Positions 7,904 to 15,450 of a stretch of DNA of 64,000 nucleotides are shown in pieces. The notes under the pieces are model-generated. The model did not search any database and was not told the DNA's origin. It worked only from the letters and a program-made list of their open reading frames with translations. Within the stretch, counting starts at the first letter, position 1. The number at the start of each line of letters is the position of its first letter. The DNA is taken from NCBI RefSeq assembly GCF_001020565.1, contig NZ_LDAS01000001.1, positions 472,402 to 536,401 of the forward strand. Direction: 5' to 3'. This stretch comes from Maribacter thermophilus. Lineage in GTDB: Bacteria; Bacteroidota; Bacteroidia; Flavobacteriales; Flavobacteriaceae. Made by a program: the position numbers and the translations under genes.

Positions 7904-8281
7904 CTATTTGTTTTTGGCATTCCATTCGGTGTAGCCACCAGCGTAATCGTAAATGGCCTTAAAACCTAATTCTTTTAATATTTGGCTTGCCTTGTTACTT
8001 CTACCTCCCACTTTGCAATAAACATAAACAGGTTTTTCCTTGTCTAATGACTGCACCTTTTTGTTAAAGGTTTCGGCGTCCAAAACATTTATGTTTATGG
8101 CGTCATCTATATGCCCCGCATTATATTCTTCGGGAGTTCTTACATCCACCAATTGAACATCTTTACCTATAGCTTCCGATTTCAATGTTTCTATATCGAT
8201 AATTTGTACTTGTTTATCGCTTTGCGAATGGCAAGAGGAAATTACTGTTATTAAGAAAAGTAGTATTGCAATGTTTCTCAT
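7904..8281 (-). CDS. Rhodanese-domain lipoprotein (periplasmic)
   Basis: The start at 8281 gives a 125-residue protein with a lipoprotein signal (AILLFLITVISSC, lipid-bearing Cys17). A complete rhodanese domain follows, with QLVDVRTPEEYNAGHIDDAI and active loop CKVGGRS (Cys89). A longer frame begins 93 bases upstream but masks the signal peptide. It would be a membrane-tethered sulfane-sulfur carrier outside the cytoplasm, complementing the cytoplasmic rhodanese genes at 6636 and 8384. It is the last gene of the transcript that begins with the MBL-rhodanese fusion at 10133; 102 bases separate it from the preceding gene. Confidence 0.87.
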   Translation of the reverse strand: MRNIAILLFLITVISSCHSQSDKQVQIIDIETLKSEAIGKDVQLVDVRTPEEYNAGHIDDAININVLDAETFNKKVQSLDKEKPVYVYCKVGGRSNKASQILKELGFKAIYDYAGGYTEWNAKNK

Positions 8282-8383
8282 TTCAAAAGTGTTTTTATGA
8301 ATAGTGTTGTTTAAAGAGAAAAACCGGTTTTTTGTGAAACTGGATAAAAGATATGTACTCTTTATACAATTCACTTGTTAAAA

Positions 8384-8707
8384 TTAATCAATATCAGGAA
8401 TAACGGTTTTCCCTTGCCATTCCAACATACCTCCCAATAGGTTGTATGTATTGGCAATACCAGTTGCTTCCAACAGGTGGCAAGCTCTAAGGCTTCTTTG
8501 CCCACTTCGGCAATACACGTAATAGTTCTTGGTTTTATCCAAGTTCTTGGCAGCCTCTTCAAATTTTGCAGGATCCATGACATTTATCAATAAGGCATTT
8601 TCTTGAACACCTTCCATCCATTCATTTGGTGTTCTAACGTCGATTACAACGGCATTTTCATCCTTTTCTATGAGTGATTGCCACTCGTTCTGATCTACAT
8701 TTTTCAT
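8384..8707 (-). CDS. Single-domain rhodanese (cytoplasmic)
   Basis: A 107-residue protein, essentially one rhodanese domain: VVIDVRTPNEWMEGV, then active loop CRSGQRS with Cys66, then LLGGMLEWQ. No signal peptide. It begins 16 bases after the MBL-rhodanese fusion, so it is in the same transcript. It most likely accepts persulfide sulfur from the fusion protein or from SQR products. Three separate single-domain rhodaneses within 2.1 kb, plus two fusions, is a dense cluster. Confidence 0.88.
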   Translation of the reverse strand: MKNVDQNEWQSLIEKDENAVVIDVRTPNEWMEGVQENALLINVMDPAKFEEAAKNLDKTKNYYVYCRSGQRSLRACHLLEATGIANTYNLLGGMLEWQGKTVIPDID

Positions 8708-8723
8708 TTATAACAATTGTTTT

Positions 8724-10133
8724 TTATAGAGTAGACGGACAAACGTAATTAGAAACCGGAATACCGGATTCTTTTATTTCCTTGAATCCACCTGTAACGT
8801 CTATTAGATTATGTATTCCTCTACTTTTTAAGATAGAGCTTGCGATCATACTTCTATATCCGCCGGCGCAATGCACATAAAAGGGTTTGTTTTCGGGAAA
8901 CTCCGATAAATGGTCGTTCAAGAAATCTAGAGGGGTATTATGTGCAGTTAATACATGTTCCGATAAGTATTCGCTTGGTTTTCTAACATCGAATACTATC
9001 GCATTTTCTTGTTCTATGGCATCTTTAAGCTCTTCTGAATTTACCTGGCTTACTGTATCGTATTCCATTGATGCTTTTTTCCAGGCATCGAATCCACCTT
9101 TTAAGTATCCTAAGGTATTATCGAAACCAACTCTTGATAGTCTTGTAACGGCTTCTTCTTCCAGACCATTTGGGGTTACCAATAAAATAGGTTGTTGTAC
9201 ATCGGCGATCAAAGCACCTACCCAAGGGGCAAAGCTACCATCCAATCCTATAAAGATAGAGCGGGGTATATGGCCTTTTGCATAATCGTCTTGATGTCTA
9301 ACATCTAACACAATGGCGCCGGTCTCATTGGCCGCAGCTTCAAATTCTTTGGGAGAAAGGGCTCTGGTACCACGTTCTAATACCGTTTTTATATCCTCGT
9401 ACCCCTCTTTGTTCATTTTTACGTTCAACGGAAAATACTGTGGTGGAGGCAGTAATCCTTCTATTACTTCCTCGATAAATTCGTCTTTGGTCATATCTGC
9501 CCTTAAGGCATAGTTCATTTTTTTCTGGTTGCCCAAGGTATCCACCGTTTCTTTCATCATATTTTTTCCGCAGGCGGAACCGGCTCCATGGGCCGGATAT
9601 ACGATTACATCATCTGCCAAGGGCATTATTTTTTCCCTAAGGCTGTCATATAAATAACCGGCAAGGTCTCTCTCTGTTAATTCCCCCATTTTTTGTGCAA
9701 GGTCGGGTCTACCTACATCACCTAAGAAAAGTGTATCTCCACTAAATATAGCGTAGTCTTTTCCATTTTCATCTTTCAACAAATAGGTGGTGCTTTCCAT
9801 GGTATGGCCAGGGGTATGTAAAACCTTAATGGTAAGGTCCCCTAATTTAAACTCCTGGTTGTCTTCGGCAATAATAGCATCGAAAGAAGGATTGGCGTTT
9901 GGGCCATATATAATGGGAGCTCCCGTTTCTTTTGCCAACGTAACATGACCACTTACAAAATCTGCATGAAAATGTGTCTCAAAAATATATTTGATCTTGG
10001 CATCGTCTAACTTGGCTCTTTTAATATAGGGGTGTACTTCGCGTAAAGGATCGATTATGGCAACTTCACCTTTGCTCTCTATATAATAGGCACCTTGTGC
10101 AAGACAACCTGTATAAATTTGTTCAACTTTCAT
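8724..10133 (-). CDS. MBL-fold / double rhodanese fusion, persulfide dioxygenase-like (copy 1)
   Basis: This 469-residue protein has an N-terminal metallo-beta-lactamase domain (about 1-240) with THFHADFVSGH (53-63), HTPGH (106-110) and an Asp near 133, the ETHE1-type mononuclear iron set. The aromatic at residue 59 replaces the histidine of true di-zinc hydrolases. Two rhodanese domains follow. The first (about 260-355) lacks the catalytic cysteine: its loop reads TPNGLEEEA. The second has CAGGYRS with Cys422. Enzymes of this family oxidise glutathione or other persulfides to sulfite using O2. It heads an operon with two rhodaneses and has a regulon-type promoter. Copy 2 lies immediately upstream in tandem. 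Confidence 0.88.
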   Translation of the reverse strand: MKVEQIYTGCLAQGAYYIESKGEVAIIDPLREVHPYIKRAKLDDAKIKYIFETHFHADFVSGHVTLAKETGAPIIYGPNANPSFDAIIAEDNQEFKLGDLTIKVLHTPGHTMESTTYLLKDENGKDYAIFSGDTLFLGDVGRPDLAQKMGELTERDLAGYLYDSLREKIMPLADDVIVYPAHGAGSACGKNMMKETVDTLGNQKKMNYALRADMTKDEFIEEVIEGLLPPPQYFPLNVKMNKEGYEDIKTVLERGTRALSPKEFEAAANETGAIVLDVRHQDDYAKGHIPRSIFIGLDGSFAPWVGALIADVQQPILLVTPNGLEEEAVTRLSRVGFDNTLGYLKGGFDAWKKASMEYDTVSQVNSEELKDAIEQENAIVFDVRKPSEYLSEHVLTAHNTPLDFLNDHLSEFPENKPFYVHCAGGYRSMIASSILKSRGIHNLIDVTGGFKEIKESGIPVSNYVCPSTL

Positions 10134-10157
10134 TAGGACACATTTTTAATTACAACA

Positions 10158-10201
10158 CAAAATTACGAATTGCAATTAACTAAAACGGTAACAATGGTTA
10201 C
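10158..10201 (-). promoter_or_regulatory. Promoter of MBL-rhodanese copy 1 with Crp/Fnr-type operator (regulon site 4)
   Basis: GTAAC-AATG-GTTAC lies at 10188-10201. The -7 element is TAATTTTG (10165-10158, minus strand), a full consensus match. Centre-to-element distance is 29.5 bp; predicted start about 10152. Confidence 0.82.
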
Positions 10202-10218
10202 ATTGCTTATAAACAAGA

Positions 10219-10243
10219 ACGCCCTGTAGGTTTTACAGGGCGC
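10219..10243 (-). terminator. Hairpin downstream of MBL-rhodanese copy 2
   Basis: CGCCCTGTA pairs with TACAGGGCG across a short loop, 21 bases past the copy 2 stop codon. No long T-tract follows on the minus strand, so it may be a weak terminator. Confidence 0.55.
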
Positions 10244-10263
10244 TAAAATTGTTGTTTTAAAGA

Positions 10264-11679
10264 TTATAACAATGTAGTCGGACAAACGTATTCCGATTTG
10301 GGAGTGTCTGTTTTAGAGATGTCGTCAAAACCACCTATAACATCCGCAAAGTCGGACCAACCCCTCTGTTTTAAAATAGAGGCGGCGATCATACTACGGT
10401 ACCCACCGGCACAATGCAAGATAAAGGTCCTGTCTTTTGGAAACTGGGCCAAATGCTTGTTGATTTCGTTAAGAGGCACATTAATGGCCCCTATAATATG
10501 TTCAGAATCAAATTCACTTTTCTTACGTACATCGATAATCAATGGTTGTTCGCTTTTTATGGCTTTTTCTAGGTCTTCTGCGGTAATACGGTCGGTAGTT
10601 TCAAAGTCTTTTCCAGATGATTTCCAAGATTGGAAACCTCCTTTTAAATATCCTACGGTACCGTCATAGCCTACTCTAGATAAACGCGTAATCGCCTCTT
10701 GCTCTTTACCTGGATAGGTAATCAATAATATTTCTTGTTTTACATCGGGAATCATTTCACCTACCCATTGCGCAAAATTGCCATCGAGTCCAATATTAAT
10801 ACTGTTGGGGACAAAACCTTTGGCAAAATCGGAAGCATCACGGGTGTCCAACATTAAAGCTCCTGTTTCGTTTGCGACTACTTCAAATTCGTCCGGCCTA
10901 AGGGCTTTGGTTGCCCTATCCATTATTTTGTCTAAACTTTCATATCCTTTAATATTCATGAGAACATTTTGGGGAAAGTACCCTGGTGGAGTCGTAAGGC
11001 CTGTCAAAAGTTCTTTAATGAACTCTTCTTTAGTCATATCGGCCCTTAGGGCATAATTTACTTTTTTCTGATGGCCAAGCGTATCGGTCGTTTCCTTGCT
11101 CATCATTTTACCACAGGCAGAACCTGCTCCATGGTTTGGATAGACTATTAAATCATCGCTCAAGGGCATAATTTTATTTCGTAGTGAATCATATAAGTGT
11201 GCCGCAAGCTTTTCTTGGGTCAGTTCGGATACTACGTGCTGTGCAAGATCTGGTCTTCCAACATCCCCGATAAATAAGGTATCGCCTGTAATGATACCAT
11301 GCTCTTTGCCATTTTCATCTATGAGCAAATAGGTGGTACTTTCCATAGTGTGCCCCGGTGTATGAATGGCCTTGACCTTATAATCGCCGACTTCAAATAT
11401 TTGACCGTCTTGGGCGATAGTGGCTTCGTATGCAGGTTTTGCACCCGGACCAAAAACAATTTCGGCACCGGCCTTTTTTCTTAAATCTAAATGGCCGCTT
11501 ACAAAATCGGCATGAAAATGTGTTTCAAAAACATATTTTATCTCGGCATTATCTATTTGGGCTCTATCAATATATGGCTGTACTTCCCTTAATGGGTCAA
11601 ATACTGCTGCTTCACCTTTACTTTCAATATAATAGGCCGCATGTGCCAAACATCCTGTATAAATCTGTTCTACTTTCAT
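10264..11679 (-). CDS. MBL-fold / double rhodanese fusion, persulfide dioxygenase-like (copy 2)
   Basis: A 471-residue tandem paralogue of the gene at 8724, with the same domain order and many identical segments (KVEQIYTGCLA, THFHADFVSGH, HTPGHTMESTTYLL). The first rhodanese domain again lacks a catalytic cysteine (loop TYPGKEQEA), and the second carries CAGGYRS with Cys423. The shared loss shows that the first domain was degenerate before the duplication. It has its own promoter with a variant operator (GTGAC half-sites), so the two copies can be tuned separately. Division of labour, for example over substrate or oxygen level, is not visible in the sequence. Confidence 0.88.
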   Translation of the reverse strand: MKVEQIYTGCLAHAAYYIESKGEAAVFDPLREVQPYIDRAQIDNAEIKYVFETHFHADFVSGHLDLRKKAGAEIVFGPGAKPAYEATIAQDGQIFEVGDYKVKAIHTPGHTMESTTYLLIDENGKEHGIITGDTLFIGDVGRPDLAQHVVSELTQEKLAAHLYDSLRNKIMPLSDDLIVYPNHGAGSACGKMMSKETTDTLGHQKKVNYALRADMTKEEFIKELLTGLTTPPGYFPQNVLMNIKGYESLDKIMDRATKALRPDEFEVVANETGALMLDTRDASDFAKGFVPNSINIGLDGNFAQWVGEMIPDVKQEILLITYPGKEQEAITRLSRVGYDGTVGYLKGGFQSWKSSGKDFETTDRITAEDLEKAIKSEQPLIIDVRKKSEFDSEHIIGAINVPLNEINKHLAQFPKDRTFILHCAGGYRSMIAASILKQRGWSDFADVIGGFDDISKTDTPKSEYVCPTTLL

Positions 11680-11704
11680 AATTGTTCGTTTAAGGTTTAT
11701 GGGC

Positions 11705-11749
11705 TAAAATTACTTATAGAAGAACTGTAATTCTGTGACTTATGTCACA
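11705..11749 (-). promoter_or_regulatory. Promoter of MBL-rhodanese copy 2 with Crp/Fnr-type operator (regulon site 5)
   Basis: The operator is TGTGAC-TTAT-GTCACA at 11734-11749, a perfect palindrome with G in place of A in each half compared with the other sites. The -7 element is TAATTTTA (11712-11705, minus). Centre-to-element distance is 29.5 bp. Confidence 0.78.
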
Positions 11750-11826
11750 TAAGGTTGTTAAAATTGTATAAAAAACAAGAGAAACAGAATGTTGTTTATG
11801 TAGAAAGTATGGATTTGGAAATGTAT

Positions 11827-12639
11827 TTATCGTTCTACAAAAAATTCCATATAAAATATAAAGGCCGCCATTACCAGTATAAAATAACCAAAGCCTTTTT
11901 TTAGTTTATTACCGTCTATGAAGTTACCTATATAGCTGCCAATAAAGATTCCTATTAGGGAAAGACTGGTAAAAAGGCCTAAAAATTGCCAGTCGATATC
12001 CATGGTAAGGGCATCTCCCAAAAAGAATCCCATTAATGATTTAATGGCGATTATTATCAACGAAGTACCTACGGCCACTTTCATTTCTACATTGGCAAGA
12101 ATTACCAATGCGGGAATGATCAAAAATCCCCCTCCGGCACCGATCATACCGGTAATGCCACCGACCATTAAACCTTCGGCCAAGATCAAAGGGTAGTTAT
12201 ATTTGACCTTGCCACTGGTTTTGTTTTTAATCTCTTTTTTTGTTTTTAGCATAGAAAACGCCGCAGGTATCATTAACACGGCAAAAAGTCCGAACATGGC
12301 CATACGTCGGGTAAATTCAAAGTCGCCTAGGTTAAAAAGAGTATCGGGAAGTATGGGAATAACATAGTGCCGTACAATGGTAACCCCTATAATTGCAGGG
12401 ATGCCGAAAACAACGGCAGTACGCCAGTCTACATAACCTTTTAGGTGTTGTTTCCAACCACCGACCAAGGCACTGGTTCCTACAATAAAAAGGGAATATG
12501 CCGTGGCGGCCTTTTCGTTTATGGAGAATAGGTAAGCAAGTACAGGTACCGCCAGTATGGATCCCCCACCACCTATGAGGCCTAATGATATTCCAATGAT
12601 CAGTGCGCTTATGTAACCAAATATCTCTATAACTTCCAT
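11827..12639 (-). CDS. TauE/SafE (TSUP) family anion exporter, probable sulfite exporter
   Basis: A 270-residue membrane protein with about eight hydrophobic segments in two similar halves. The glycine-rich repeats GLIGGGGSILAVPVL (near 22) and GMIGAGGGFLIIPALV (near 160) are the paired TSUP signature. Members move sulfite, sulfoacetate, taurine-derived sulfur or related anions across the inner membrane. Its placement between two persulfide dioxygenase-like fusions and the Crp/Fnr gene, and its regulon-type promoter, make removal of sulfite made by those enzymes the best guess. Confidence 0.87.
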   Translation of the reverse strand: MEVIEIFGYISALIIGISLGLIGGGGSILAVPVLAYLFSINEKAATAYSLFIVGTSALVGGWKQHLKGYVDWRTAVVFGIPAIIGVTIVRHYVIPILPDTLFNLGDFEFTRRMAMFGLFAVLMIPAAFSMLKTKKEIKNKTSGKVKYNYPLILAEGLMVGGITGMIGAGGGFLIIPALVILANVEMKVAVGTSLIIIAIKSLMGFFLGDALTMDIDWQFLGLFTSLSLIGIFIGSYIGNFIDGNKLKKGFGYFILVMAAFIFYMEFFVER

Positions 12640-12661
12640 GCCGTTTTACTTTGATACAGTA

Positions 12662-12705
12662 CAAAGCTATTTGGCCTACAGAAGCTAGGCAGTAACAATG
12701 GTTAC
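12662..12705 (-). promoter_or_regulatory. TauE/SafE promoter with Crp/Fnr-type operator (regulon site 6)
   Basis: GTAAC-AATG-GTTAC is at 12692-12705 and the -7 element TAGCTTTG at 12669-12662 (minus strand). Centre-to-element distance is 29.5 bp. It sits just past the stop codon of the Crp/Fnr gene. Confidence 0.82.
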
Positions 12706-12712
12706 ATAGTAT

Positions 12713-13345
12713 TTATAAATCTAATATTTTAATATGGTTTCGGTGTAGTTCTATTTTGCCCATTTGCTCCAATTTTTTCAGTAATCTAGAGATGACCACT
12801 CTAGAGGTATGTAGGTCATAGGCAATTTCTTGATGGGTATTTTGAATGGTGTCCTCTTTGTTGATGCGCGCTTTTTCTTTAAGGTATCCGATCAGGCGCA
12901 TATCCATTTTGTCAAAGGCGATACTATCTAAGGTGGTCAACAGTTCGTTTAAGCGGTTATGGTAACTGTTGAAAATAAAATTACGCCAAGATTTGTATTT
13001 AGCTGTCCATTCTTCCATTTTTTGAACAGGCACCATGATGAGTTTGGTATCCGTTTCGGCGATGGCCCTGATCTCACTTTTGGCATCGCCCATACAGCAG
13101 GTGAGCGTCATAGAACAGGTGTCTCCCTGCTCTAGGTAGTAAAGCAACAGTTCATCACCATCATTGTCTTCGCGAAGCACCTTAATGGCTCCCGAAATTA
13201 ATAAGGGCATGCCTTTAATATATTCGCCAATGTCCATTAATTTGTAGCCTTCCGGAATTTCTTTGTATGTGCCTACCTGAATTATTTCATTGATAAGTGC
13301 CTCCTCGAAAATATGACCATAACTTGCTTTTAGCTCTTGTATCAT
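12713..13345 (-). CDS. Crp/Fnr-family transcriptional regulator
   Basis: A 210-residue regulator with an N-terminal cyclic-nucleotide-type beta-barrel (about 20-120), a dimerisation helix, and a C-terminal winged helix (HQEIAYDLHTSRVVISRLLKKLEQ, about 170-193). It lacks the four-cysteine iron-sulfur pattern of Fnr, but has three cysteines close together (77, 83 and 84) in the effector domain. It overlaps the DUF983 gene by four bases, and that pair is headed by a regulon-type operator, so it probably controls its own synthesis. The matching palindromes in six other promoters of the island make it the likely activator. The signal is unknown; reactive sulfur acting on the cysteine group is a hypothesis. 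Confidence 0.9.
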   Translation of the reverse strand: MIQELKASYGHIFEEALINEIIQVGTYKEIPEGYKLMDIGEYIKGMPLLISGAIKVLREDNDGDELLLYYLEQGDTCSMTLTCCMGDAKSEIRAIAETDTKLIMVPVQKMEEWTAKYKSWRNFIFNSYHNRLNELLTTLDSIAFDKMDMRLIGYLKEKARINKEDTIQNTHQEIAYDLHTSRVVISRLLKKLEQMGKIELHRNHIKILDL

Positions 13346-13746
13346 TTTATTTGTTGTGACTTAACTTTTTCCGCTATTTTTTTATCATACTTAAAAAAGA
13401 AGTTTGCCCAAATAATTTTTGATACGGCAGCGATCCAAGGCATGGTCAATATCAATGTTATAACGATCAAGCCAAAAAGACCGGCAATGGACAGATCTAA
13501 CCTAAAAATAAGGGTTAGCACATATACAGCCACCGCTACTGCCACACCTACTGCATATGAAACATACATACTACCGGTATAAAAACTTGGTTCAATGCTA
13601 TATTTTAATCCACATTTGGGGCAACGCTCCTTTACCTTGTTAAAGTTACTTAATTTATAGGGATTTGCTTCTAAAAATGCGCCTTCATGACATCTGGGAC
13701 ATTTGATGAATATAATACTGTATAATTTAGAGCCTTTGCCGAACAT
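13342..13746 (-). CDS. DUF983 membrane protein
   Basis: A 134-residue protein with two CxxC-like pairs at the N-terminus (KCPRCHEG and RCPKCGLKY) and two hydrophobic segments (about 57-79 and 85-110). This zinc-ribbon plus two-helix layout is DUF983, common in Bacteroidota and alphaproteobacteria and without a firm function. It is the first gene of a two-gene operon with the Crp/Fnr regulator, whose start codon it overlaps by four bases. That makes its level follow the regulator's. Confidence 0.85.
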   Translation of the reverse strand: MFGKGSKLYSIIFIKCPRCHEGAFLEANPYKLSNFNKVKERCPKCGLKYSIEPSFYTGSMYVSYAVGVAVAVAVYVLTLIFRLDLSIAGLFGLIVITLILTMPWIAAVSKIIWANFFFKYDKKIAEKVKSQQIK

Positions 13747-13762
13747 ATTTAAAATTTTATTT

Positions 13763-13806
13763 CAAAAGTAAGGGAAGGCAGGTCTAGTATTAGTAACAAA
13801 TGTTAC
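13763..13806 (-). promoter_or_regulatory. DUF983-crp operon promoter with Crp/Fnr-type operator (regulon site 7)
   Basis: GTAAC-AAAT-GTTAC at 13793-13806, -7 element TACTTTTG (13770-13763, minus strand), centre-to-element distance 29.5 bp. This predicts positive autoregulation of the Crp/Fnr gene. Confidence 0.82.
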
Positions 13807-13890
13807 AAAAGACCAAAACGGTATGTGTGAAATAATAGCGGTTTTTGTGTGGTAGTCATGCGAATCTTGTTTTTAGGTGTTTAAAAGGGT

Positions 13891-14418
13891 TTAAACCGTT
13901 TTGCATATAGAGCAATTGGGCTCTCCCGTTAACAAGCCATTTTTATCAAATTCATATTTGCAACATTCATTAAAGTTCTGTTTCAAGATATCTTTGGCCC
14001 TTCGTATTCTTGCTTTTACATTGGCCAAGCTTATATCTAAAATTTTTGCAGCCTCTTTTTGTTTGTACCCTTTTATGTAAACCAGTTCTATAACCTCTTC
14101 ATATATAGGAGGAAGATCGTTGATGAATTTATCAAAACAACAGATGTCTTGGTAGTCATGTTTGTCGACCTTTTGTACAACAGAGGTTTCATCGGTGTAT
14201 ACCGATTCTTTGTTTATGTAATTAATTATCTCGTTTCTGGCAATCTGAAAGACCCAGGCCTTTATTTTATCTTCATCTTTAAGATTGGGAAGATTTTTAT
14301 GGATTTTTAAGAAGGTGTTTTGAAAAATATCATTGGTAACGGTTTTGTTCTTTATCTTTTTTAGAATAAAGAAGTATAGTTCGTCTTTATGATGGTCCCA
14401 TATGCTTTGCGTTTTCAT
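13891..14418 (-). CDS. sigZ: RNA polymerase sigma factor, SigZ-like ECF type
   Basis: A 175-residue ECF sigma factor. Region 2 runs from about residue 10 to 75 (DIFQNTFLKIHKNLPNL, KAWVFQIARNEIINY) and region 4 from about 95 to 150 (ELVYIKGYKQKEAAKIL, NVKARIRRAKDIL). The tail has a cysteine pair and a later CxxC (CCKYEFDKNGLL, then CSICK), as in SigZ proteins. These could bind a metal or sense oxidation. No anti-sigma gene is adjacent. Immediately upstream on the same strand is a 14-cysteine peptide gene, separated by a terminator, so read-through may link them. Targets are unknown. Confidence 0.85.
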   Translation of the reverse strand: MKTQSIWDHHKDELYFFILKKIKNKTVTNDIFQNTFLKIHKNLPNLKDEDKIKAWVFQIARNEIINYINKESVYTDETSVVQKVDKHDYQDICCFDKFINDLPPIYEEVIELVYIKGYKQKEAAKILDISLANVKARIRRAKDILKQNFNECCKYEFDKNGLLTGEPNCSICKTV

Positions 14419-14429
14419 AACTTAAAATT

Positions 14430-14460
14430 AAAAAAAAGGCCAGTATCAAAACTGGCCTTC
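14430..14460 (-). terminator. Terminator between cysteine-rich peptide gene and sigma factor gene
   Basis: On the minus strand AAGGCCAGT and ACTGGCCTT form a perfect 9-bp stem with a six-base loop, followed by eight T. It lies 8-38 bases past the peptide's stop codon and just before the sigma factor start. Confidence 0.88.
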
Positions 14461-14467
14461 AATAGAT

Positions 14468-14581
14468 TTAACAGCAACTACATTTATCACATTCACATTT
14501 GGCACAATTACAGTTGTTTTCCAGGCAATTTTTACAATTGCATTTTGTGCAGTCACAGTTTGTGCATTTACAATTATTCAT
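14468..14581 (-). CDS. Cysteine-rich metallothionein-like peptide (37 aa, 14 Cys)
   Basis: The minus strand from ATG at 14581-14579 to TAA at 14470-14468 encodes 37 residues beginning MNNCKCTNCDCTKCNCKNC. Fourteen residues are cysteine (4, 6, 9, 11, 14, 16, 19, 24, 26, 29, 31, 34, 36, 37), arranged as repeated CxC and CxxC steps. There are no aromatic residues and few hydrophobic ones. That composition is what small metal-thiolate proteins (metallothioneins) look like, but I recognise no named family. A strong terminator directly follows, which supports a real transcript. It lies between a DUF1275 gene and the SigZ-like factor, beside the sulfide core. Binding of Cu, Zn or Cd, or of sulfane sulfur, is inference. 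Confidence 0.72.
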   Translation of the reverse strand: MNNCKCTNCDCTKCNCKNCLENNCNCAKCECDKCSCC

Positions 14582-14694
14582 ATGGATATAATTTTAACGT
14601 TTGTTAAGTAGACTCGAAAACATTAAAAAAGATACATGAATTTCTGTTTTTTTACAGAATGTAAAGGTCCTATAGGTGTTTTCCGCTATTCATC

Positions 14695-15450
14695 TTAATT
14701 CTCAAACTGATGCACGGTTTTACGTTGGGTGTATTTTCTTTTGGTTTTGATGACTTTGTATCTAAAATCATCATAAAACAAACTTGCAAGCAATATGAGC
14801 GCCCCTATGATTAGGGTGTTCAATTTAATATTCGCTTCAGAATAGAAAAAACCGCCTACCAATCCACCGGCAAAAAAGAACGCAATAATAAAAATACGCA
14901 GTTTAATATTCGATTTAAGTTTTTCTCTTTGCAAACGTAGCTTTTTAAAAAAGAGTTGGGAAATATCGATACCCAAATCGGTAAAAAGACCAGTTAAGTG
15001 TGTTGTTCTGACTACGGCATTAGAAATTTTGGTAACAAAAGAGTTTTGTAGGCCCATAGCGAAAAGTAGTAAGCAAATAATCAGGTTGGCCGATTCTATG
15101 ATAAGTAGATTGCTTAGAACCCCGATAGATATTAAAATTAAGGATTCCAATATGGTAGGTATTACAAAAACGTTGAGCCTTTTGTTTTCTTTATATTTCT
15201 CTATTAGTAGACTTGATGTAAAAGAACCGATCAAGAAAGAGAAAATATAGAGAAAATAAACAGTGCCTTTCCAAAACTCAAAATTGGCAACGTCATATAT
15301 AAATAGGGCAAAGTGGCCCGTTACATTGGTCGTTAATTGATTAAAGGCCAAAAATCCTGTTACGTTAACGATTCCGGCAACAAAAGATAATACGGTAGCA
15401 ATACGAAGATTGTGTTCTAAAGTTCTGCTCTTACCTTGATGTCTAAACAT
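14695..15450 (-). CDS. DUF1275 (YoaK) family membrane protein
   Basis: Starting at the internal ATG at 15450 (MFRHQGKSRTLEHN) the protein has 251 residues; a longer form from 15489 adds 13 residues. Six hydrophobic segments are visible. The family motif ATVLSFVAGIVNVTGFLAF followed by TTNVTGHFA marks DUF1275/YoaK. MGLQNSFVTKISNAVVRTTHLTGLFTDLG is the family's second conserved block. It is probably a transporter or channel, but no substrate is known. It shares strand with the cysteine-rich peptide gene. Confidence 0.85.
   Translation of the reverse strand: MFRHQGKSRTLEHNLRIATVLSFVAGIVNVTGFLAFNQLTTNVTGHFALFIYDVANFEFWKGTVYFLYIFSFLIGSFTSSLLIEKYKENKRLNVFVIPTILESLILISIGVLSNLLIIESANLIICLLLFAMGLQNSFVTKISNAVVRTTHLTGLFTDLGIDISQLFFKKLRLQREKLKSNIKLRIFIIAFFFAGGLVGGFFYSEANIKLNTLIIGALILLASLFYDDFRYKVIKTKRKYTQRKTVHQFEN

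Noticed and set aside
14389-14607. 72-codon plus-strand frame opposite the cysteine-rich peptide
   Set aside because: It is the antisense of the cysteine-rich gene; its His/Tyr repeats are the mirror of the Cys codons.
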